The notes under the pieces were generated by a model. That model was given only the letters and a program-made list of their open reading frames with translations, did not search any database and had not been told where the DNA came from. The position numbers were made by a program, and so were the translations under genes. 62,883 nt of DNA from an uncultured Microscilla sp. (lineage in GTDB: Bacteria > Bacteroidota > Bacteroidia > Cytophagales > Microscillaceae), in contig NZ_CANLRP010000033.1 of the NCBI RefSeq assembly GCF_947493425.1, positions 1 to 62,883 on the forward strand, read 5' to 3'. Positions 37,341-45,764 of this stretch are shown here, piece by piece (within the stretch, counting starts at the first letter, position 1; every line of letters begins with the position of its first letter).

Positions 37341-38546
37341 ATGAGAAAGTTTATCTGGATTTTTTTAGTTTTGGTAGCTTCTGTTTTTATCTATCGCATT
37401 GCGGGCGATAAAAAAGAGAAAATGCCTCGTTTAGAGAATCGCTCTATTCAACGGGATCATGTGCAAGCAGTGAACAATACTGGCGAAAATACTGCCTTGA
37501 AAATTGACGAAAAAGCCACCTCACTGGCACTTATCTTAGGCGGCATGCCTTTCAATACAGCAGGCAATCAAATGGTTACCCGTATCTTTGATCAAAAAGC
37601 TACCAAAACCCACATTACTGCCATAGAGGGCATGTGGAAAACGCTTGAGGCTGATCGTTTGAAAAAGATGCGTACCTGGAGTTCTTCTGCGATCGATCAT
37701 CTGAACAACACTTCGCATCAGTTAATATACCCTTTAAGTGGTCCCGATTTTTTACACGCTTATACTTTATTCCCCAATTGCGACGAGTACATATTGCTGG
37801 GAGCTGAGCCAATCGGTACATTACCTGCACTTAAAGACCTCAAAGAAAATGAATTGAATGCTTATTTGGGTAATGTAAGAAATGCCTTGCGTCTTTTCTC
37901 ACAACGAGGATATTTTAGCTCTGTAGACATGCAACAGCATTTAAGTAAATTAGGTGTATTGCCTGTGCTGAATGTGCTGCTTGCCCGCACTGATAACCAC
38001 ATAAGTAATATAGAATATGTAACGCTGGATAAACAAAGCATAGAGACGGTGATTGATGAAAATAAAGCTGCTCAAGCAGAAAAAAACAACCTCAAAGGGG
38101 TAAGAATAGAGTTTTTGAATGTAGCAAAAACCAGAAAACAATCTTTGCTTTATATCCAAACTGACTTGAGTCAGGAAAAAAACCAGCAAGTAGTGACTCA
38201 ACTAATGAATGCACTTAACCACCCTATTGCCATGCTAAAAACTGCTGGCTATTGGCTGCACCAACCTGGTTTTGCTACCTTACAAAAGGCAATTTTAGAC
38301 CATGCCGAGGTGTGTGTACAAGATGACTCAGGTATACCACTACAGGCTTTTGCCAAAGATGCCCAAAGGTGGAGTTTATCGTTTTATGGCCGTTATGTAG
38401 GGGCACCAGCTATGTATAATAAGTTATACTACCAGAAAGGCTTGCGCCAAAAATACAATACACGCCAAAATATCAAAGCCCTGCCTTTTGCGTTTGGCTA
38501 CCTAAAGCAAGGTGCCAATTTGTTGGTAGCAACGCGTAAAAAATAA
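37341..38546 (+). CDS. membrane-anchored or secreted protein of unknown function
   Basis: This 401-residue protein has an N-terminal hydrophobic segment (about residues 4-20) without a clear cleavage site, so it is probably anchored or exported. The C-terminal part has a conserved-looking core: P-L-S-G-P-D-F-L-H-A-Y-T-L-F-P-N-C, then E-Y-I-L-L-G-A-E-P-I-G near residues 150-155. This pattern recalls a conserved hypothetical family in Bacteroidota and myxobacteria, but no function is known to me. It reads in the same direction as the next gene, about 195 nt downstream, with no terminator between them, so co-transcription is possible. Confidence 0.65.
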   Translation: MRKFIWIFLVLVASVFIYRIAGDKKEKMPRLENRSIQRDHVQAVNNTGENTALKIDEKATSLALILGGMPFNTAGNQMVTRIFDQKATKTHITAIEGMWKTLEADRLKKMRTWSSSAIDHLNNTSHQLIYPLSGPDFLHAYTLFPNCDEYILLGAEPIGTLPALKDLKENELNAYLGNVRNALRLFSQRGYFSSVDMQQHLSKLGVLPVLNVLLARTDNHISNIEYVTLDKQSIETVIDENKAAQAEKNNLKGVRIEFLNVAKTRKQSLLYIQTDLSQEKNQQVVTQLMNALNHPIAMLKTAGYWLHQPGFATLQKAILDHAEVCVQDDSGIPLQAFAKDAQRWSLSFYGRYVGAPAMYNKLYYQKGLRQKYNTRQNIKALPFAFGYLKQGANLLVATRKK

Positions 38547-38741
38547 GGAGACCTTGAAGTTTTTAAAATAGTCTGCACTTTATAGTGATACCAGGCAACC
38601 CAACTTATGACTTAGCATCATGGTCTACCAACTGGATAAATACAACGCATCACACCTTCTATAAAAACACAATTACAAACCAAAGTAGCTGCATAAACTA
38701 TGAATTATGGATTGTTGAAAAACGACCGAAGTCCCTATATT

Positions 38742-39749
38742 ATGGGATGGCTAAAAAGTGTACTAATTTTATTATGCACCATACAAATCACCAGCACTGC
38801 CTATGCCCAAAGCCGCAATCGGGCGCAAATAAAAGCGCGTGCCTGGCAATTGCTCAAAAAATATGATCCTAACGGATACGCTATAGTCAAAGCATATTAT
38901 GATACTCCTGCATCGTTTCGAATAGGCAAAACCAGCGTGAGCCTGGGCAGTAATATAGATTTTGTAGCGTTTATGAACGGTGCCACCGACGCAGACATAG
39001 CCAAAGATCTCAACACAGTGGTACACGAGATTTGCCATTTATACACCCAACGTCTTGCTTACCAGACTTTGCGAAAAACACCACACCTTTATAATCGAAA
39101 CAAACACTATTCTTTGTTTTTTATTCACACTCAACAATCGATATTGGTCACACAAACGCAAACTTTTCCAAGCAAAGAAATTGCCCAGATTGTACCCAAA
39201 GACCTACAAACATTCAGGTTTGCTACCTACATTTCGCCCTCGCAAAAAAGCCAGGGAACTCAGTTAGAAGGAGTGTATGGCTTGCTCGACGAGCTAAACG
39301 CCTATTATCAGGGAGCAAAAAACTCTATGAATTTGTATAATTATTATACTAAAGAAACCAAACAAACCCCTGCCGATTGGTTTAATTTTTTTGCAGAACT
39401 AGACGCTACTTACTATGCCTACCTAGAGTTTAAGTTTTATATTCTCAAATATATGATATGGGCTAAAAAACGTCACCAATTGGTATATATGGGCATTTTG
39501 GGCAACCATAGCTTCAAAAAAGCCTACAACGCCATAGACAAGGGGTTTGGAGAACTTATTGAACAATATTTTGCTTTGAGAAAAAAGATTTTGAACCAAC
39601 TTAAAGAAAAAGGGCATAAGGTACGCGAAACCGAGCGCTATACTTTTATTGATAACAGAGGTAGGGGCAATTTTCGTAAACCTTATCAATTGCTTAAAAC
39701 CGAGCTGGCAAAACCTGAATACCAACAAGTGATGCGCTTATTGAAATAA
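38742..39749 (+). CDS. secreted protein with HExxH metalloprotease-like motif
   Basis: The ATG at 38742 gives 335 residues starting with a good signal peptide (M-G-W-L-K-S-V-L-I-L-L...Y-A-Q). The in-frame start at 38700 would put charged residues before it and is rejected. The motif V-V-H-E-I-C-H-L-Y (H-E-x-x-H, near residue 92) matches the zinc site of gluzincin-type metalloproteases. An E-L-N-A-Y-Y segment about 85 residues later could supply the third ligand. The family is not recognised. The rest is helical and basic. If active, it would work outside the cytoplasm on protein or peptidoglycan; that is inference. A small inverted-repeat element follows the stop. Confidence 0.7.
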   Translation: MGWLKSVLILLCTIQITSTAYAQSRNRAQIKARAWQLLKKYDPNGYAIVKAYYDTPASFRIGKTSVSLGSNIDFVAFMNGATDADIAKDLNTVVHEICHLYTQRLAYQTLRKTPHLYNRNKHYSLFFIHTQQSILVTQTQTFPSKEIAQIVPKDLQTFRFATYISPSQKSQGTQLEGVYGLLDELNAYYQGAKNSMNLYNYYTKETKQTPADWFNFFAELDATYYAYLEFKFYILKYMIWAKKRHQLVYMGILGNHSFKKAYNAIDKGFGELIEQYFALRKKILNQLKEKGHKVRETERYTFIDNRGRGNFRKPYQLLKTELAKPEYQQVMRLLK

Positions 39750-39753
39750 AAAA

Positions 39754-39899
39754 GAGGCTATCTCATAAGTCAAAGGCTACCAAACTTTATGAAGGAAAAA
39801 CCTCTTTTAAGAAATTTTATACCTACCAGACTTTAAAAACCTGCCAGGTATGGCTAGTATTTAGAAGAATATTCTCCTAAAACCTATTATGAGACAGCC
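39754..39899. mobile_element. candidate MITE remnant (146 bp) with IS-like ends
   Basis: GGCTATCTCATAA at 39756-39768 is matched in inverse orientation by TTATGAGACAGCC at 39887-39899 (12 of 13 pairs). The ends resemble the G-G-C-T-G-T-C-T-C type found in several insertion sequences. The interior is AT-rich and too short to code. It lies between two convergent genes and could alternatively act as a terminator. Confidence 0.45.
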
Positions 39900-39903
39900 C
39901 CCA

Positions 39904-41145
39904 TCAATTCCTCCCCTCGTACTCGCCAAAAATCACTTCTGAGTGTTTCATCATCTCGCGTATTTTTTTTTGGGTGCTTTTGGTAAAGGCATTCTTGATA
40001 AGAATTAATACTTGTAGTCTTTTGAGGTTGCCCATTTCTTTGGGCAACTGGGTTAACTGGTTTTCGTACAGGTCTAAACCCTGCAGTTGGGTAAGTTCGC
40101 CAAACTCTGACGGCAACGCTGTAAGCCTACAGTAACGCAAACCCACAATGCCTAAACGAGGCAACTGCTTAAGTTGTGAACAAACCATTTTGAGGTCTAG
40201 GTTTTCGTTGGCGCTTAGGTCTAGTGTAGTAAGGCTTTTGATTTTGCTTACTTCACTAGGCAACTTAGTCAGTTGATTTCCTACTAGGTCTAGAGTTTTT
40301 AGTTGCTTAAGCGAATGGAGATTGTCAGGCAACACCCAGATTTTGTTCAGCTTTTTGGCTGCCACCAACATTTGTATACGTTTGCTATTTAAACGGGTAA
40401 TTTGGTTGTTGCCTAAGTCTAAGATTTCCAGGTTAGACAAGGTGCCCACCTCTTGTGGCAATGATATAAAGTGATTGTCAGATACATCTAAACTAAGTAG
40501 TTCTTTGAGGTTACCAATAGAGTTGGGCAAACCAATAAGTTCATTGCCTGACATTTCCAGGTACTGTAGTTTAGAAAGTTTACCTATAGACGCTGGAATG
40601 CGCTTGAGTTTGTTAAAGTGCAGGGTGAGTTTTTCAAGGCTTGACAGTTTAGTCACTACCTCTGGAAATACTTCAAAAGCGTTCCACTTGATATTAAGCT
40701 CTTTTAGTTTTTTGAGTTTTGCAAGGTTTTCGGGGAGGGTGGTTAGGTAGTTCCACTGCAAGTCGAGCACCCGCAAATGCTTAAGTTGGGCTATTTCTTC
40801 GGGCACATTTCTAAAATAGTTTTTGCCCAAGCGTAACACCTGTAGTTTTTTAAAACGCAAGACCCCCACTGGAAACTGCCTAAAATGATTGACTTCCAGC
40901 TCAAGGCTTTGGATGTTTTTGAATTGAAAAAGTTCTTCAGGTACTTTTTCAAGCAAGCGGTTTCTGAGCTTAAACTTAAATACACTGTCGGGGTTTTGTA
41001 GCGCTTCTTTGAGCGTAGTGTACACTTTTGCCTCTAGTAATTCATCTTCAGTCAAGAGCTTGGTCTGCCCCAGCGTTTGTGAGGGTAATAAAAACAGGCA
41101 AAAAATTGAGCAAACAAGTAAATAATGAATTTTATGATAATACAT
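39904..41145 (-). CDS. secreted leucine-rich repeat protein
   Basis: This 413-residue protein has a signal peptide (about residues 1-26, ending T-L-G-Q) and about thirteen leucine-rich repeats of 23 residues (about 70-390) with the L-x-x-L-x-x-L-x-L-x-x-N-x-L/F pattern. A short interruption near residues 260-275 (A-A-K-K-L-N-K-I-W-V-L-P) may be a degenerate repeat. The first 70 residues, including T-L-K-E-A-L-Q-N-P-D-S-V-F-K-F, resemble the start of the LRR protein at 22176 and probably form a cap. It is likely an envelope protein-binding module. It stands alone, divergent from the sigma factor gene. Confidence 0.88.
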   Translation of the reverse strand: MYYHKIHYLLVCSIFCLFLLPSQTLGQTKLLTEDELLEAKVYTTLKEALQNPDSVFKFKLRNRLLEKVPEELFQFKNIQSLELEVNHFRQFPVGVLRFKKLQVLRLGKNYFRNVPEEIAQLKHLRVLDLQWNYLTTLPENLAKLKKLKELNIKWNAFEVFPEVVTKLSSLEKLTLHFNKLKRIPASIGKLSKLQYLEMSGNELIGLPNSIGNLKELLSLDVSDNHFISLPQEVGTLSNLEILDLGNNQITRLNSKRIQMLVAAKKLNKIWVLPDNLHSLKQLKTLDLVGNQLTKLPSEVSKIKSLTTLDLSANENLDLKMVCSQLKQLPRLGIVGLRYCRLTALPSEFGELTQLQGLDLYENQLTQLPKEMGNLKRLQVLILIKNAFTKSTQKKIREMMKHSEVIFGEYEGRN

Positions 41146-41644
41146 GGTTTGTATTTAATGGCTATACACAAAAATAGGTCAAGAATGAAGATTGTCAAGA
41201 ATTTAGTTCATAAACTTGACTCTCTCAAACGACTAATCAATGAGCTTGTTTCACAGGTAGTCAGACTTATCAACAAAGCAAATGTGAATTGTGGATAACT
41301 TTTGTTAACTTCGACAATACAATTGTCGAGATTTCGAACATAAGGCTCACCCACCTACGGAGATAAAAACTATTCTACACTGGCAAATCATCACTATTGT
41401 CTTCCTTTTTTCCTGCACAACAAAGAACACTGGTAGGGTTCAAAGATAACCACAATCACACGTATGGTTATGCCAAAAATCCACGAAGGAATAGACAAAA
41501 TAACTTTTCATTGGCACGGTAATCTTTCCTTACTATTCCTAAGTACAAAAATAGGTGCCTCTCTCTTTTTATTGTAGATGATGTACTATAAATCACTTTC
41601 TTCTGCGATAAAATAACCAAACAACTTCTCAGATTTTATATACA
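41146..41644. other. divergent spacer, about 500 bp
   Basis: This spacer separates the LRR gene and the sigma factor gene. It contains a 19 nt inverted repeat (TCGACAAT-ACA-ATTGTCGA at 41311-41329), not followed by a T run and therefore more likely an operator or RNA hairpin than a terminator. No gene is seen. Confidence 0.5.
41311..41329. promoter_or_regulatory. 19 nt inverted repeat, possible operator
   Basis: TCGACAAT and ATTGTCGA are separated by ACA, a perfect 8-bp arm pair. It lies about 165 nt upstream of the LRR gene start and 315 nt upstream of the sigma gene start. The binding protein is unknown. Confidence 0.35.
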
Positions 41645-42172
41645 ATGGATATTATACAAATACGGCAACAACTGGAGGGCCATCACCAGGAGAGTTTTGC
41701 CTGGGCACTCAGGTGTTGTAATGGTAATCGGGAAGAAGCAGAAGATTTGCTACAGTCGTCGTATTTGAAAATACTGGAAGAGAAAGCAAGGTACCGGCAA
41801 CAAAAGGCACAATTTAAAACATGGCTTTTTACAATCATAAGAAATACAGCCATTGACTTTTACCGCAAAAAATCCCCTCACCTTATCCAGTTGAATGATG
41901 CGTTAAGTGGTCATATTGATCTGTTTACCCACCAGGTTGACGCAAGCCCACAAGATCAGGAGACACAGCTTATTTTTCAAACCATGCTTAAGCAACTGTC
42001 TGCCCAACAGCAACAAATATTGCACTTGGTGTTTTACCAGGACTTAAGCATAGAAGAGGCAGCAAAGGTTATGGGCATTACTACTGGCACTGCAAGAACT
42101 CATTATGAACGTGGTAAAAAACAATTAAGAAAAAGACTAAAACAGGCAAACCTCACCCGTGACTTGTTTTAA
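41645..42172 (+). CDS. ECF-type RNA polymerase sigma factor
   Basis: This 175-residue sigma factor has region 2 (about residues 12-80, with E-E-A-E-D-L-L-Q-S-S-Y-L-K and F-K-T-W-L-F-T-I-I-R-N-T-A-I-D-F-Y-R) and region 4 (about 115-170, with L-S-A-Q-Q-Q-Q-I-L-H-L-V-F-Y-Q-D-L-S-I-E-E-A-A-K-V-M-G-I). Region 3 is missing, as in ECF factors. The next two genes encode a short membrane protein (likely anti-sigma) and a Spy/CpxP-like periplasmic protein. Gaps are 36 and 10 nt, so the three form an operon. This grouping is the usual layout of an envelope stress response in Bacteroidota. Confidence 0.93.
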   Translation: MDIIQIRQQLEGHHQESFAWALRCCNGNREEAEDLLQSSYLKILEEKARYRQQKAQFKTWLFTIIRNTAIDFYRKKSPHLIQLNDALSGHIDLFTHQVDASPQDQETQLIFQTMLKQLSAQQQQILHLVFYQDLSIEEAAKVMGITTGTARTHYERGKKQLRKRLKQANLTRDLF

Positions 42173-42208
42173 AATTTATATTTTACGACTCAATAAAAAA
42201 TAATAAGT

Positions 42209-42622
42209 ATGGCTGCTAAACCCTGGAAAGATTCCGAATTAAAAAACTTATTTAAACAACAAAAAGAAACAGAAGCTGGGTTTACCCCTGGTTTTGACAG
42301 CATTTGGGAAGCTACCTTGAAAGCATCGGAAATAAAGAAAAAAAGCAAGTGGCGGTTTTCTCTGGTAGCGGCGGGGTTGTTGATTGCCTTGAACATTGGT
42401 ATTTATCAACTTGCCCAAAGCCCATCTACGGCTCCTATGCAAGCTACTCACATTAGTCAGTGGCAGGCTCCCTCTAAAGTACTGTTGCCTGCTACTTTGG
42501 CAAGCAATCAAGAAGCAGTAAAAGGTACTGTTAACACCAAGCACCAGGCAAAGTATAGTATTTCTGACTGGCAACCTCCTTCTGACGATTTGCTTCCTAC
42601 TGGCGTTAATACTTATTACTAA
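42209..42622 (+). CDS. single-pass membrane protein, putative anti-sigma factor
   Basis: This 137-residue protein has a cytoplasmic N-terminus (about residues 1-50) with E-L-K-N-L-F-K-Q-Q and a W-E-A-T-L-K-A-S segment. One membrane helix (about 50-70) and a periplasmic tail rich in Q, S and P follow. The tail contains two related segments (W-Q-A-P-S-K-V-L-L-P and W-Q-P-P-S-D-D-L-L-P). Position right after an ECF sigma gene and before a Spy-like gene supports an anti-sigma role. No zinc-binding H-x-x-x-C-x-x-C motif of the ZAS type is present, so the mode of sigma binding is unclear. Confidence 0.7.
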   Translation: MAAKPWKDSELKNLFKQQKETEAGFTPGFDSIWEATLKASEIKKKSKWRFSLVAAGLLIALNIGIYQLAQSPSTAPMQATHISQWQAPSKVLLPATLASNQEAVKGTVNTKHQAKYSISDWQPPSDDLLPTGVNTYY

Positions 42623-42632
42623 ATACAACAAT

Positions 42633-43082
42633 ATGAAAAAGTTTTTTACCCTATTTATTCTAGTATTGGGTTTGGTACAAATTGGTTGGGCACAACCACC
42701 CAACCAACACCGTAGCCGCCCCCGTCAGCCTCATTTAAAACAAGGTTTTTTCCCACCAGAAATGGTCATGCAAAATCAGCAAAAAATAGGATTGACTACA
42801 AGCCAGCAACAATATATCAGCAACGAAATGCAACGTACTCAGGCAGCGTTCAATAAGTTGCAGTGGGCGTTGCACCGGGAAATGGAAAAAATGCATACGC
42901 TTACTCAACAAACCAAGGTAAATGAAAAAGCAGCCCTTCTACAGCTTGAAAAAATACTTGCGCTTGAGCGCCAAATCAAAAAGCAGCAACTGAGGCTTAT
43001 GATCAGGATTAAAAATCAGCTTACCGACAAACAAAAGGCAACACTTAAAAAAATAGCCCCACCACATCGTCATAAGCGCTAA
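42633..43082 (+). CDS. Spy/CpxP-like periplasmic protein
   Basis: This 149-residue protein has a signal peptide (about residues 1-20, ending G-W-A-Q), a basic P-rich linker and a helical domain. The domain has L-T-T-S-Q-Q-Q-Y-I, then two long amphipathic helices with Q and K (about 60-130), ending in L-T-D-K-Q-K-A-T-L-K-K-I. The L-T-x-x-Q-x-x-x-I pattern and size match Spy/CpxP/ZraP-like periplasmic chaperones and metal-responsive proteins. It begins 10 nt after the anti-sigma gene. Binding of misfolded proteins or metals in the periplasm is inferred from the family. Confidence 0.75.
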   Translation: MKKFFTLFILVLGLVQIGWAQPPNQHRSRPRQPHLKQGFFPPEMVMQNQQKIGLTTSQQQYISNEMQRTQAAFNKLQWALHREMEKMHTLTQQTKVNEKAALLQLEKILALERQIKKQQLRLMIRIKNQLTDKQKATLKKIAPPHRHKR

Positions 43083-43129
43083 ATTTAGGCTTCTTGCCAA
43101 AAAATGCGTACCTTAAGACACATTGAGCC

Positions 43130-43166
43130 AAACGTTTGCCTAATTGATCAGGCAAACGTTTTTTAT
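43130..43166 (+). terminator. terminator closing the sigma operon
   Basis: AAACGTTTGCCT (43130-43141) pairs perfectly with AGGCAAACGTTT (43150-43161) around an 8-nt loop, followed by T residues. It lies about 50 nt after the Spy-like gene. Confidence 0.85.
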
Positions 43167-43216
43167 TCATTATTTTAGACTCCACTGCACGTTGTCTAAA
43201 TCAAATTACCACCACA

Positions 43217-43843
43217 ATGTTTTTTAAAAAAAAGAAAAAAGGAATACAAGCTGACGACAAAGTATGGATAAGCAAAGTTGCGAAATTTAAGGGATTGTAC
43301 AGGTTTTTGGAAAAAATAACCGAAGCAGGCGCTATTGTATTGATTGTGCACCATTTTGATAATACCCAGCAGGAGGTGCAACTCATGTTAGAAAAGCTTG
43401 AAGTATCGCACCAGACTATAGAAGCAAGCGACATGGTGACCAACCCCACCAATATTTTTGTAATCAATGCCCACAACTTGTCACAACTCAGTACATTGCC
43501 TCAATACCTCGCCCATGGCAACCAATTACAAGTGATTGTTTCTGAACACTACCCAGCGTATGAACGCGACCAGGAAGTATTGCAGCAAATCAAAGATTAC
43601 TTACCCAATGCCCCTATTTGTTTTTTTACCTCGCTCGATGAGCCTTTTATGCAATTATTTGGTAGCGACCGCATCATAGGTATGATGGAAAGTATGGGAA
43701 TGGATGAAAATGAAAGTATTGCCCATAGCATGGTTACCAAGGCGATCATGAAAGCACAACAAAAAGTGGAGAAGCACGCGTTGCAAACGATCTATACTGC
43801 TTCACAACAAGAGTGGTTTGATAAGCGTGAAATAAATCACTGA
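43217..43843 (+). CDS. orphan protein resembling the SecA second nucleotide-binding domain
   Basis: This 208-residue protein has a basic lysine tract at the N-terminus. Its middle and end follow the SecA NBD2 and helical wing pattern. The best match is residues about 145-190, F-F-T-S-L-D-E-P-F-M-Q-L-F-G-S-D-R-I-I-G-M-M, then V-T-K-A-I-M-K-A-Q-Q-K-V-E; SecA has F-x-L-S-L-E-D-x-L-M-R-I-F-x-S-D-R and V-T-K-A-I-x-x-A-Q-x-K-V-E. Upstream, V-I-V-S-E-H-Y-P-A-Y-E-R-D-Q matches where SecA reads V-I-G-T-E-R-H-E-S-R-R-I-D, but the arginine-finger region G-R-S-G-R-Q-G-D is lost. There is no Walker A motif. It is therefore a non-ATPase relative that might bind SecA or translocase, as inference. It stands alone downstream of a terminator. 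Confidence 0.7.
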   Translation: MFFKKKKKGIQADDKVWISKVAKFKGLYRFLEKITEAGAIVLIVHHFDNTQQEVQLMLEKLEVSHQTIEASDMVTNPTNIFVINAHNLSQLSTLPQYLAHGNQLQVIVSEHYPAYERDQEVLQQIKDYLPNAPICFFTSLDEPFMQLFGSDRIIGMMESMGMDENESIAHSMVTKAIMKAQQKVEKHALQTIYTASQQEWFDKREINH

Positions 43844-43863
43844 TTTTTTGTATACATTTGGGC

Positions 43864-45315
43864 ATGCATACGGTTTTTCAAGTGGTGTGTGTTTGGTGGC
43901 TGGTGTTTGCTACAGCCTTACCTATACAGGTATTTGCTCAGGCTGACTCAGCTATCCAAGTCCAACAACCAACTTATTATTACTGTCCTCCCTGTGGTTG
44001 CAACGCTGACCATGTCGTATATAACCAACCAGGGGTTTGCCCTGAGCCAGGGTGCAAGATGAAACTGCTGCCTTCTAAAAACGCACAGGTGGGACGTATT
44101 GCTTTTGTGTGGACTCAGGTAAGCGCCAAGCGCTGGGCTTTTGCCTTTTACAAAAACCTCACGTTGCCCAGTATTATCCAAGGCTTGATTCTCGCTTTTA
44201 TTCTGCTATTTAACTTCAGGAACAACCGACAAGCCAATGTGTTTTTAGCCATCCTGTTGTTTGCCATCTCTTTTCATAGCTTCAGGTACTATGTCGCAAG
44301 GCGTATCTTTTCCCTTTTACTTTCAGAGTTGCTCAATCAACCTGACTATCACTTTGGCAATCTTTTTATCCCCTTTTCTTTTATATTTATTATCGGTCCG
44401 GCTCTGTATTTTTATGTCAAAAGCCTTACCCTACCCCAGTTTAGGTTTAAGCGCAAAGACTTGGTTCATTTTATACCTGCTACCATTACTCTTATGGTGT
44501 ACCTGGTGCTTTGGCTGCAAAGTTTGCCCAAGTCTAACCACCACAGTTATTCACAAGCCTACCTGTTGTTTAACTCTGTAGAACAAGTAGGTGGAATATT
44601 GTCAGGGTTGATATACAACCTCTTGGCTTTTCGCCTGCTTAAAAAACATCGTCGTATTTTACCCCAACAATTTTCTAATACCAATGCTATTACGCTCAAT
44701 TGGCTACAAGTAATGATTGTACTACTTACTTTGGTGTGGTTGGCTTGGTTGGTTATTGCCTTATTCAATATTCAGGTATTTAGTTTTGTGCTCGACTACA
44801 TTGCTTTTTACCCTTTACAAATATTTTTGGCCATTATCATTTACATCATAGGGTTTGCCGGGTTTATTCAACCTCAAGTATACACCCCCAATATGGTAGC
44901 ATCACTTGATGTTGCTCATCAAGCCTCCTCTCTGGAAAATACAGCAAATACTGAAAAACAAGCAAGTTTATCACAAAAATCGCCTCATATCGATAAAGTT
45001 ATCCAAGCAATGGAAAAAGAGCAATTATACCTTCATCCTACGCTTACACTCAATGAGTTAGCGCGTCACTTACACCTATCGCCTAAAGTTTTATCACAAA
45101 TATTGAACAATGAACTAAACAAAAACTTCCATGACTTTGTAAACTACTACAGGGTAGAAGAAGTAAAACAAAGGCTATTAAATCCACAACACCTTCACTT
45201 AACTATACTAGGCATTGCTTTCGATGCCGGCTTTAACTCCAAATCTACCTTCAATCGCATTTTTATGAAATTTACCCAAATGTCTCCTAAACAATACCGC
45301 AACCAGCATCTTTGA
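43864..45315 (+). CDS. multi-pass membrane protein with N-terminal metal-binding motif and AraC-type HTH
   Basis: From the ATG at 43864 the product has 483 residues; a TTG two codons earlier is rejected. A signal peptide (ending V-F-A-Q) precedes a cysteine-rich segment (about residues 38-66): Y-Y-C-P-P-C-G-C, then C-P-E-P-G-C-K-M-K-L, as in the heavy-metal-binding domain of many copper-related proteins. About seven membrane helices follow (about 95-335), and a C-terminal AraC helix-turn-helix (about 380-480) with L-T-L-N-E-L-A-R-H-L-H-L-S and F-D-A-G-F-N-S-K-S-T-F. This suggests a membrane sensor that binds DNA directly, with metal as a possible signal (inference). The first SpoIIAA-like gene starts 26 nt after its stop. 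Confidence 0.87.
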   Translation: MHTVFQVVCVWWLVFATALPIQVFAQADSAIQVQQPTYYYCPPCGCNADHVVYNQPGVCPEPGCKMKLLPSKNAQVGRIAFVWTQVSAKRWAFAFYKNLTLPSIIQGLILAFILLFNFRNNRQANVFLAILLFAISFHSFRYYVARRIFSLLLSELLNQPDYHFGNLFIPFSFIFIIGPALYFYVKSLTLPQFRFKRKDLVHFIPATITLMVYLVLWLQSLPKSNHHSYSQAYLLFNSVEQVGGILSGLIYNLLAFRLLKKHRRILPQQFSNTNAITLNWLQVMIVLLTLVWLAWLVIALFNIQVFSFVLDYIAFYPLQIFLAIIIYIIGFAGFIQPQVYTPNMVASLDVAHQASSLENTANTEKQASLSQKSPHIDKVIQAMEKEQLYLHPTLTLNELARHLHLSPKVLSQILNNELNKNFHDFVNYYRVEEVKQRLLNPQHLHLTILGIAFDAGFNSKSTFNRIFMKFTQMSPKQYRNQHL

Positions 45316-45341
45316 TTATTTTCACTTTAAAACAATCAAGC

Positions 45342-45749
45342 ATGGAAACTTTACGCAGCACCCCATTTATAATTACTTATCTCGATGCTGTCAACAAATT
45401 ACTCGTAGATGTTTGGCAAGAAGGTTCTCAGGGCATGAACCCTGAAAATTTTAAAACCACCCTGACTCAGTGGAAGAAGCTGGTCATTGAAAATGCGGTA
45501 ACCGCAGCATTGATAGATGCCCGCCAAATGAAGTTTATGATAGACCCAGACCTACAAGAGTGGTCAGGAGTGTATATAGCTGCTCCTGCAGCTAAAGCAG
45601 GCTTAAGAAAGATGGCCACCCTGCTGCCTACGTCTATTTTCGAAAAAGTATCGGTACAGCAAACCATCAATGAACACCCTGATCGGGTACAATTAAAACG
45701 GCAATACTTTGACTCTGAAGATGAAGCTAAGCAATGGTTGCTTGGCTAG
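45342..45749 (+). CDS. SpoIIAA-like paralogue 1
   Basis: The ATG at 45342 gives 135 residues; an in-frame start at 45312 inside the previous gene is rejected because the paralogues begin at the equivalent M-E-T-L. The pattern L-L-V-D-V-W, A-L-I-D-A-R-Q-M-K-F-M-I-D-P-x-L-Q-E-W and a C-terminal Y-F-D-S-E-D-E-A-K-Q-W-L suggests an alpha/beta fold like SpoIIAA or Sec14 proteins. That assignment is weak and based on general shape. It is one of three tandem homologues. Co-transcription with the AraC membrane protein is likely, and a link to the GAF-SpoIIE phosphatases 9 kb upstream is only a guess. Confidence 0.7.
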   Translation: METLRSTPFIITYLDAVNKLLVDVWQEGSQGMNPENFKTTLTQWKKLVIENAVTAALIDARQMKFMIDPDLQEWSGVYIAAPAAKAGLRKMATLLPTSIFEKVSVQQTINEHPDRVQLKRQYFDSEDEAKQWLLG

Positions 45750-45764
45750 TACCTTATCCTCTAA

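Noticed and set aside
38585..38866. Open frame of 93 codons overlapping the start of the HExxH gene
   Set aside because: It overlaps the HExxH gene's signal-peptide region in another frame and has no domain or start context.
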